Source: Gemmatimonadota bacterium (GTDB lineage Bacteria; Gemmatimonadota; Gemmatimonadetes; Longimicrobiales; Longimicrobiaceae). Taken from it: 38,899 nucleotides of DNA. Under the pieces are notes generated by a model. That model searched no databases and was not told the DNA's origin. It saw only the letters and a list, made by a program, of their open reading frames with translations. The translations under genes were made by a program, and so were the position numbers. Positions within the stretch are counted from its first letter, which is position 1. Each line of letters starts with the position of its first letter. Positions 1-9,000 of the stretch are shown one piece after another. The DNA lies in assembly GCA_028287185.1 (NCBI GenBank), contig JAQBQD010000191.1, forward strand, positions 1 through 38,899. Reading direction: 5' to 3'.

Positions 1-3000
1 GCCGCCGGCACCTCTCCAGGCTCTTCCGCCGGCTCCGCGTCCGCGGCGGTGCGCTCGCGAGACGCGGCCAGCGCCGCCTGCATCTCGCGGGCGAGCTCGC
101 GGGCGTGGGGCTCGCTGCCCAGGGTGGCGTGCTCGCCCGGCACCGGCCGCACCTCCACCTGGGCGGCGTGGCGGCACCAGGCGTAGGTGCGCCGCTCCTC
201 GGGGGCGTACCCGTCCAGGAACGCGCGCATCTGCTCGTTCGCGTCCTCCGCGCGGAAGAGGGTGAGCGTGCCGTGGAAGCGCTCCGGCACGTAGTCGGCG
301 AAGCTCCGGTCGCGGTCGCGGACCAGCCGGCACTGCTCGAGCAGTGCGTCGGCGTCGAACCCTTCGGGAACGGCGTCCTCCGCCTCCAGCGCGGCCATCG
401 CCCGCCGCACCTGCTCGTCCACCTCCAGCCCCTCCAGCTCCTCGGCGCGAAGGGTGAAGGGGCGGCGGGCGCGGGCGGCGATGTCGCCGGCCAGGTTCAT
501 CACCAGGTCCGTGTCGCGGTCCCACGGCCAGGCGCGGTACAGCTCGGGCGACATCGCGTCCATGAACCCCACGAAGGCGGCCCGCTGGCCCGCGCGCTCC
601 AACTGCACCGCCATCTCGAACACCACCAGCCCGCCGAACGACCACCCGAGCAGGTGGTAGGGCCCCTGGGGCTGGACGGCGCGCATGGCGGCCACGTGGT
701 CCGCGGCGATCCGCGCCAGCGGGCGGGCCGCGTCCTCGCCCACGTCCCGGATGCCGTACGCCGGCTGGTCCGTGCCCAGGTAGCGGACCAGGTTCACGTA
801 GCCCATCACGTTGCGGTCGGACGCGTGGACCATGAAGAGCGGGGGCAGCGGGCCCTGGGGCTGCAGCGCCACGACGGACGCGGGCGCGGCCGGCGCGCGC
901 CGCTGCTCGGCGATCGCCGCCGCCATCTGCCGGACGGTGGCGCCCGAGAGCAGGGTGGACAGGGGAAGGTCGCACTCCAGCGCCCGGTTCACCCGCGTGA
1001 AGAGCCGCAGCGCCAGGAGCGAGTTGCCGCCCACCGCGAAGAAGCCCTGCGTGGCGGCGATCCCCTCCACCCCCAGCACCTGCTCCCAGAGCTGGATCAG
1101 GCGCACCTCCAGGTAGTCGCGCGGCAGGTCGGCCCGCCGGTGCCGGCCGGTGGCGCCGGGCGCGGGCAGGGCGGCGCGGTCCAGCTTGCCGTGCGTGGTC
1201 AGCGGCAGCCGCGCGAGCGGCACGAAGGCGGAGGGCACCATGTGCGCGGGGAGCGAGCCGCCGAGCGCGGCGCGGAGCGCCTCGGCGTCCGCGTCGCCCA
1301 CCACGTAGGCCACCAGGCGCGGGTCGCCGGGGGGATCGCGGCGCACCAGCACGCGCGCCTCGCGTACCCCCGGGAGCGCGGCCAGCGCCGCCTCCACCTC
1401 GCCCGGCTCCACGCGGAAGCCGCGGATCTTCTCCTGGTGGTCCAGCCGGCCGATGAACTCCAGGTTGCCGTCGGGGAGCGGACGGACGCGGTCGCCCGTG
1501 CGGTAGGCGCGCGCGCCGGGAGCGGGAGAGAAGGGATCGGGCACGAAGCGCTCGGCGGTGAGCGCGGGGCGCCCCAGGTAGGCGCGCGCCACCCCCTCGC
1601 CGCCGATCGATAGCTCGCCGGGAACGCCGGCCGGCGCGGGGTGCAGGCAGGGGTCGAGCACGTACAGGCGCACGTTGCCGCAGGGCGTGCCGATGGGAAG
1701 GTTGGGCCAGCGCGCGCCATCGTCGCCCGCCTCCAGGCGCAGCGTGGCCGAGGTGCACGCCGTCTCGGTCAGCCCGAAGACGTGCACCAGCGGCACCCCC
1801 AGCCCTCTCCACTGGGCCAGCCGCTCGGGAAGGATGCGCTCGCCCCCCACCAGCACCTGCCGGAGAGAGGCGGGAAGGCGCCGGCCCTCCTCCACCAGGG
1901 CGTGCACCCACTCGTGCCAGTACGCGGTGGGAAGCTCCACCGTGGTCACGGCCTGCCGCTCCAGCACCTCCATCAGGGCGTCGGGCCAGAGCACGCCGCC
2001 CCGCGGGAAGACCACCGCCGCGCCCGCCACCCAGGCGGGGAAGATCTCCTCCACCACCACGTCGAAGCCGGGCGAGGCGAACTGGAGGAAGCGGTCGTCC
2101 GCTGCCAGCCCCAAGCGCGCCGCCATGTCGGTGGCGAAGCACACCAGAGCGCGGTGGTGCAGCGCCACGCCCTTGGGACGCCCGGTGGAGCCGGAGGTGT
2201 AGATGACGTAGGCCAGGTTCTCGGGCCCCGCGCCGCTCTCCGGCGCCTCTACCGGCGCCGCGGCGATCACCGGTGCATCGGCGTCCAGCCGCACCACGGC
2301 GACGCCGGGCACGACAGGAGTGCCGGCCGCCGCCGCGTGGGTGAGGAGCACGGCGGCGCCGCTGTCCTCCAGCATCCACGCCAGGCGCTCGGCGGGATAG
2401 GCGGGGTCCAGGGGCACGTAGGCGCCGCCTGCCTTGAGCGTGGCCAGGATGGCGACCGCCATGTCGGGACCGCGCTCCACGCAGATCGCCACGCGCGCCT
2501 CCGGGCGAACGCCCAGCCCGCGCAGGTGGTGCGCCAGCCGGTTTGCGGCCGCGTCCAGCTCGGCGAAGGTGAGGACCCCTTCCTCGTGCACCACCGCCGG
2601 GGCGTTGGGGGCGTGGGCCGCGCGGGCGGCGATCAGGTGGTGGATGCAGGCGTCGCGCGGGAACGGGCGCTCGGCCCGGCGCCACTCTTCCTCGTTCGCC
2701 CGCCGCTCGCCTTCGGAGGCCAGCGACAGGTCGGAAAGGCGCGGATCGCCGCGGTCCGCCATCTGCTCCAGCAGCCGGCCAAGGTGCTCCAGCACGCGGC
2801 CGGCCGTGTCGGCGTCCAGGCGGCCGGCGTCGTACGCCAGGTCCAGCGTCAGCCGCCTGCCCGGGACGACGGTCAGGCTGAGCGGGTAGTTGTCGCGGTC
2901 CAGCGCGCGCACCCGGGCGATGCGCACCCCCGCGCCGTTCACGGCGCCGGCGCCCACCGGGTGGTTCTGGAAGACGAAGAGGCTTTCGAAGAGCGGCGTC

Positions 3001-6000
3001 CCGGCCGGCACCTCGCTCCACCCCTGCACCTGCGCCAGCGACGCGTGCTCGAAGGCGCGGGCCCGGGCGTGCTCGCGCTGCACCTCGCCCAGCCAGTCCG
3101 CAAGGCGGGTCCCCGCCACCACGCGGACCCGCATGGGCAGGGTGTTGATGAACATCCCCACCATCTCCTCCACCCCATCCAGCCCGGCGGGGCGCCCCGA
3201 GACGGTGGTGCCGAACACCACGTCGTCCTCGCCCGAGTAGCGGGACAGGAGCAGGGCCCAGGCACCCAGGGCCACGGTGCCCGGCGTCACGCGAAGGCGG
3301 CGCGCCGCCGCCTCCAGCCGGCGGGAGAGCCCTTCGTCCAGCACCCGGCGCTCGGCCCCGGCCTCGCCGGCCCGCGCGCCGTCGTGGCGGTCCACCGCCA
3401 GCGGCGTGGGCGCGATGAAGCCGGCCAGGCGCTCGCGCCAGTGCTGCTCGGCGGCGGCCGTGTCCTGCCCCTCCAGCCATTCGACGAACGCGCGCCAGGG
3501 ACGCACCGGGGCCAGCGTGGCCGAGCCCCCCGTGCTCCACGCGCGGTAGAGCGTGAAGACCTCCTCCACCACCAGCGCTGTGGACCAGCCGTCCAGCAGC
3601 AGGTGGTGGACGCTCCACAGGAACCAGTGCGCTTCGCCGCCCACGCGGAACAGGGCACACCGCATCAGCGGCGCACGATCGAGGACGAAGCCGCGGGCGC
3701 TGTCCTCGGCCAGGCGGCGCTCCAGCAGCGGTTCCTGCGCTTCGGCGGGAAGCGCGCTCCAGTCCTCCTCCGTCCAGGGCAGCGCCACGCCCCGCTCCAC
3801 GTGCTGCATGGGGCGCGGCAGCCCCTCCCACTGGAAGGCGGTGCGCAGGGCCGGGTGGCGCTCGAACACCGCTTCCCAGGCGCGGCGGAAGGCCCCCGCG
3901 TCCAGGGCGCCCTCCAGCAGCAGCGCGGTCTGCACCTGGTACGCCTGCGCCCCGCCGCCCGACAGCGCGTGGAAGAGCAGGCCCTCCTGGAGCGGGGTCA
4001 GGGGATACGGATCACCTTCCGCCGCCGCGTCGGCGTCCGCCTGCGATGCGTGGTGCTCGTCCCCCGTGTCCGGCGCGGCGGCGGGCTCCAGCGCTGCGGC
4101 GAGCGCCGCCACCGTGGGGTGCTCGAAGATCCTGAGCGGGGTGATCTCCACGCCGGCGCGGCGGGCGGCGGTGGCCACGCGGATGGCGCGGATGCTGTCT
4201 CCCCCCAGCTCAAAGAAGTGCTCGTTCACGCCCACGCGCTCGCGGCCCAGCGCGGCGGCCCAGATCCCGGCCAGCACGCGCTCCGTCTCGGTGCGCGGGG
4301 CGACGTACGCGCCGGACGGCGATGGGGTGCCGGGCGCGGGGAGGGCGCGGCGCGTCACCGGGCCGTCGCGTCGCGGCGGCGCGGAGGGCAGGTCGAGGGA
4401 GCCGAGCGGGATGGCGGGGTCGGCCGCCACCTGTTCGAGCAGCTGCTCCAGGGCGTCCAGCCAGCCCCGCACGGTCGCGGCGTCGAAGAGGTCGGCGGCG
4501 TAGTCGCACAGCAGGCTCAGCTCGTCGCCCGCCTCCACCAGGTTCAGGTCTAGCTCCACGCGCGCACCCCCGCCCGAGCTCGTTTCGGCCTCTGCGCGCA
4601 GGGTGCCGAGGCGTGCGGAGGCGGGGCCGCGGTCCAGGTTCAGCAGCACGGCGAAGAGCGGCGGGCGCGACGGATCGAGCGCGGGTCGCAGCGACTGCAC
4701 CAGCCGGGGGAAGGAGAAGTGCTGGTGCTGGAGCGCCGCTACCGCCGAGCGCCGCACCCGCCGCGCGTGCGCGGCGAAGGTGCCCGACGGGTCCACCCGC
4801 ACGCGCAGCGGCAGGGTGTTCAGCGCGTTGCCCACCAGCTCCGCCGCCGCCCCACCCGCCGCCTGCCCCGCCGATGGGGTGCCGATCACCAGGTCGTCCT
4901 GGCCGGTCAGGCGCGAGAGCCAGAGCGCGACGGCGGAAAGCACGGTGTGGTACGGAGAAAGCCCGTGCGCACGCCCGGCCTCGGCCAGCCGCCGCCCCAG
5001 CCCGGCGCCCAGCGTCCGCCGGATGGAGGCGCCCCGATAGCTGCGCGCCGCGCCGCGCGGGCGGTCGGCCGGCAGGTCCAGCACCGGAATGCCGTCCGCG
5101 AACTGCGCGCGCCAGAACGCCTGCGCCTCCTCGTCGTTCTGCACCGACGCGACCTGCGCGTGTACCGCGGCCGCGTGGTCGGGCGCGCGCGGCAGGCTGG
5201 CCGGCCGGCCCTCCGTCTCGGCGGTGTAGAGCGCGTCCAGCTCCTTCCACAGCACCCCGGTGGACCACCCGTCCACCGCCGCGTGGTGCATGTCCCAGAG
5301 CAGCAGGTGCTCGTCACGCGCGATCGCGGCGAGCGCGAAGCGCACCAGCGGGCCGCGCGCCAGGTCGAACGGCCGCTGCGACCTCTCGCGCCTCCACGCT
5401 TCCACCTTCGCCTCCCGCTCGTCCGCCGGCACGCCGAGGAAGTCGGTTCGTGGGAGCTTGACCGGGAGGACCGGGTGCACGAGCTGCGCGTCGCCCTCGG
5501 GGACGAGGGTGATGCGCAGCGCGTCGCGGCGGTCCACCAGCGCCTGGAGCGCGCGGCGGAGCGCATCGGCGTCCAGCGCGCCGTGCAGGCGGACGGAGAT
5601 GGACTCCACGTAGGCGCGGCTGGCGTCGTCGCCCATCTGCGACTCGATCCAGAGCTGCCGCTGCCCCTCGGTGAGCGGCAGGCGCCGGATGCCGTCTGCC
5701 GACCCACCGTTCGACGACGGGCCGGCCAGGGAGACCCCGTCCGAGGACACGCCGTTCGACGATCCGCCGTCTGAGGACGCGCCGTTCGACGCCGCGGCGG
5801 TGGCGAGGGCGACCGGCATCGCGTGGGCGGGGCGGGAACCGGGCGCGCCGGGAAGGAAGCCGCCGCTGCGCATGGCCACGGCCGAGGCGGCGACGGCCCG
5901 GAACACCGTCTCCAGGTCCTCGTCGGAGTGCGCGTCGGAAAGGAAGTGCGTCCCCGTTTCGGGGATGACGTGCAGGCCTTCGAGAATCAGGTGGTGGTTG

Positions 6001-9000
6001 AACAGGTCGGCGAACTTCACCTCGGGGCCGAAGAAGAAGCGGAAGCACGAGCTGGAGTGCGCCGCGGCCACCGGGTACCCGCCCGCGTCGAAGAAGGCGT
6101 TCATCCGCTCCACGAGCGCCGTGGTGCGCGCGTTCAGCCGGTCGTACATGGGCTGGCCGCGGCGCTCGATCTCCTCCATCACCGCCACCGTGACGGCCAT
6201 GGAGAGCGGGTGCTTGAAGAAAGCCCCGGCGAAGAGGGTGCGCGTGGCGGCGGGGTACGAATCGTCGCCGTACTGCCAGGCGCCGCCGTCCAGCACGCTC
6301 ATCGGCTCGCGCTTTCCCGCCACCACGCCCATGGGAAGCCCGCCCGCCACGATCTTGCCGTACGTGACCAGGTCTGCGTCGATGCCGAAGAAGGCCTGCG
6401 CGCCGCCCGACCCCATGCGGAACCCGGTGATCAGCTCGTCGAAGTGGAGCAGCACGCCGGCCTCGCGCGTCATGCGCCGCAGCTCGCGCAGGAAGGCGAA
6501 GGGGTGCACGTCGGGCCGGCGGCTCTGCACCGGCTCCACCATCACCAGCGCGATCTCGTGCAGGTGCTCGGCGAGGAGCTGGAGGGACGCGGGCTCGTCG
6601 TAGTCCAGCATCAGCACGTCGCCCAGCGGCAGGGGAGACACCCCCGGCGCCACCGGCCGCACCTCGCGCCGGCCGCCCGCGGTGAAGAGCCGTCCCAGCA
6701 CCAGGTCGCTCCACCCGTGGTAGCTGCCGGCGAAGAGCGCCACCTTGGTGCGCCCGGTGTACGCCCGCGCCGCGCGCACCGCGCCCATCACCGCTTCCGT
6801 GCCCGAGTTGCAGAAGGCCGCGCGCTCGTTGCCGCCCAGCGCACACACCAGCTCAGCGGCGCGCCCGGCCTGCTCCGACTGCGGGCCCAGGCCGTAGCCG
6901 CGCTCGATCTGCTCGTGCAGCGCGCGGGTGACGAAGTCCGGCGCGTGGCCGAACAGGTTGCACCCGAACGACATCCCCGTGTCGATGTACGCGTTGCCGT
7001 CCACGTCCCACACGCGCGAGCCCGCCGCGCGCCGTCCCACGATGGGGTAGACGATCTCCTTCCAGGCGCGGCGGAAGCGGGCCGTCACCCGTGAGTCGGC
7101 CAGCGCCTCGTGGTAGCGCGCCTGGTGCGCCCTGGAGCCCTTCGTCCGCTCCACGTATCGCGCGGCGAAGTCGCCCAGGTACTCGCGCTGCTCCGCCGTC
7201 ATGCCCCCCGTGTCGGTGTTCGCCGGCTGGTAGGGGACGAAGGTCTCGGGCTGGATGCGGGCCCGGGGCGAGCGCGGCACCACGTGGGGCACCTGGACCC
7301 GCGGCGCGGCATCGGGCGTGGCGGGCGCCGCGGCGGCCGGCGGTCCGTCCGGTTCCGGAGCCGGACGCGATCCCTCCAGTCGGGCGAGCCGGCCGGAGAT
7401 CGCGTCCAGCTGGCGGGCGATCCGCTCCAGCGCGCCCTCCGCGGCGGGCGCCGCCGCCTCCGCTGGTGGGGTCGCCGGATGGTGGACCGCCGGCGCCGGC
7501 GCGGCGGGGTCGTGCACGGTCGCATCGGCTGGGAGCACGCGGTCGATGTGCCCGGCCAGGGCGTCGAGCGTGCCCATCTCCTCCAGCACCTCAATGAGCG
7601 CCAGGCGCACGCCCATCCGCTTCTCGATGGCGTTGATGGCCTGCAGCAGCAGGAGCGAGTCGAACCCCGCCTGGAAGAGGTCGACGCGGGCGTCCACGCG
7701 GGCCGCGTCGATCCCCGTCAGCTCGGCCGCGATCTGCCGGAGCTGCCCCAGCACGGCGTCGCGGCGCGAGGCCGCGGGCGCGTCCACTCGATCCGTGATG
7801 CGGACGGCGGGTGTCGCCGGTGGCGCGAGGCGGCCGGCGCGGACCTCGGCCTCCGGCGCGGGGAGGGCCGGCGCGGCCGCGGGCGCATCGATCCAGTAGC
7901 GCTTCCTCTCGAACGGGTAGCCGGGCAGTGGAATGCGGTGCCGGCGCTCGCCGCGGCTGAAGGCGCTCCAGTCCACCTCCACCCCGGCGGCCCAAAGCCC
8001 GCCCAGGCCCTCCAGCAGGAAGGCGAGGTCGTCCACGCGGTGGTGCGGGTGACGGAGCGAGCTGACCACGGCCTGATCGTCGCCCCCGGCGGCGGGGTGC
8101 TGGAGCGCCCAGGCACCCAGCGTCTGTCCGGGGCCCACCTCCAGCAGCGCCCATCCCGGCTCGCGGCGCAGCGTGGCCACGCCGTCGGCGAAGCGCACCG
8201 TGCGGCACAGGTGGCGCGCCCAGTAGGCGGGCGAGCGTGCCTCGTCGTCGGTGATCCAGGTGCCGGTGACGGAGGAGACGAACGGCACCCGCGGCGCGCG
8301 CAGCTCGAAGCCGGCCGCCAGCCGCTCCAGCTCGGCCGCGACGGGCTCCATGGCCCGCGAGTGGAAGGCGTGCCCGGCCACCAGGCGCCGGCTCGCGATC
8401 CCCCGCTCCGCAAGCCGCGCTTCGAACGCATCGACGTCCGCCGCGGGGCCGCTCGCCACGCAGCTCTCGGACGTGTTCACGGCGGCGACGTCCAGCTCCG
8501 GCGGAAGGATCTCGCGCAGCGCGGCCTCGCCCAGCGGCACGGCGAGCATCGCCCCGGCGGGGAGCGCGGCGATGCGCTCGGCGCGGAGGGCGACCAGGCA
8601 CAACGCGTCCTCCAGCCGCAGCACGCCGGCCACGCAGGCCGCCACGTACTCGCCCAGCGAGTGGCCCAGCAGCGCCCGCGGCTTCACCCCCCAGCTCGCC
8701 CACAGCACGGCCAGCGCGTACTCCACCACGAACACCGCCGGCTGGGCCACGCGCGTGTCGGCGAGCGGATCGGCCGTCCCGCTGCCCCGCCCCAGCAGCG
8801 CCCGCAGGTCCCATCCCGCCCCACCTTCCTTCCCTTCCGTCGACGTGGGATACAGCAGGTCGCGCAGGTCGACGCCCATGACCGGGCGCAGGCGCTCGCA
8901 GCACTCGTCCACGGCGGCGCGGAAGACGGGCTCGGCGTCGTACACCCCGCGCGCCATCCCCACGTGGTGCATCCCCACGCCCGGGAAGAGGAAGGCGACG

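Noticed and set aside
1641..4553. Long + strand open frame (970 codons) opposite the synthetase gene
   Set aside because: It is Arg/His/Gln/Pro-rich without domains, and is an antisense shadow caused by high GC; the minus-strand frame carries C, A and PCP motifs throughout. The same applies to the long + strand frames at 7110-10631, 10594-15471, 15595-19899, 20257-23502 and 29152-32670.
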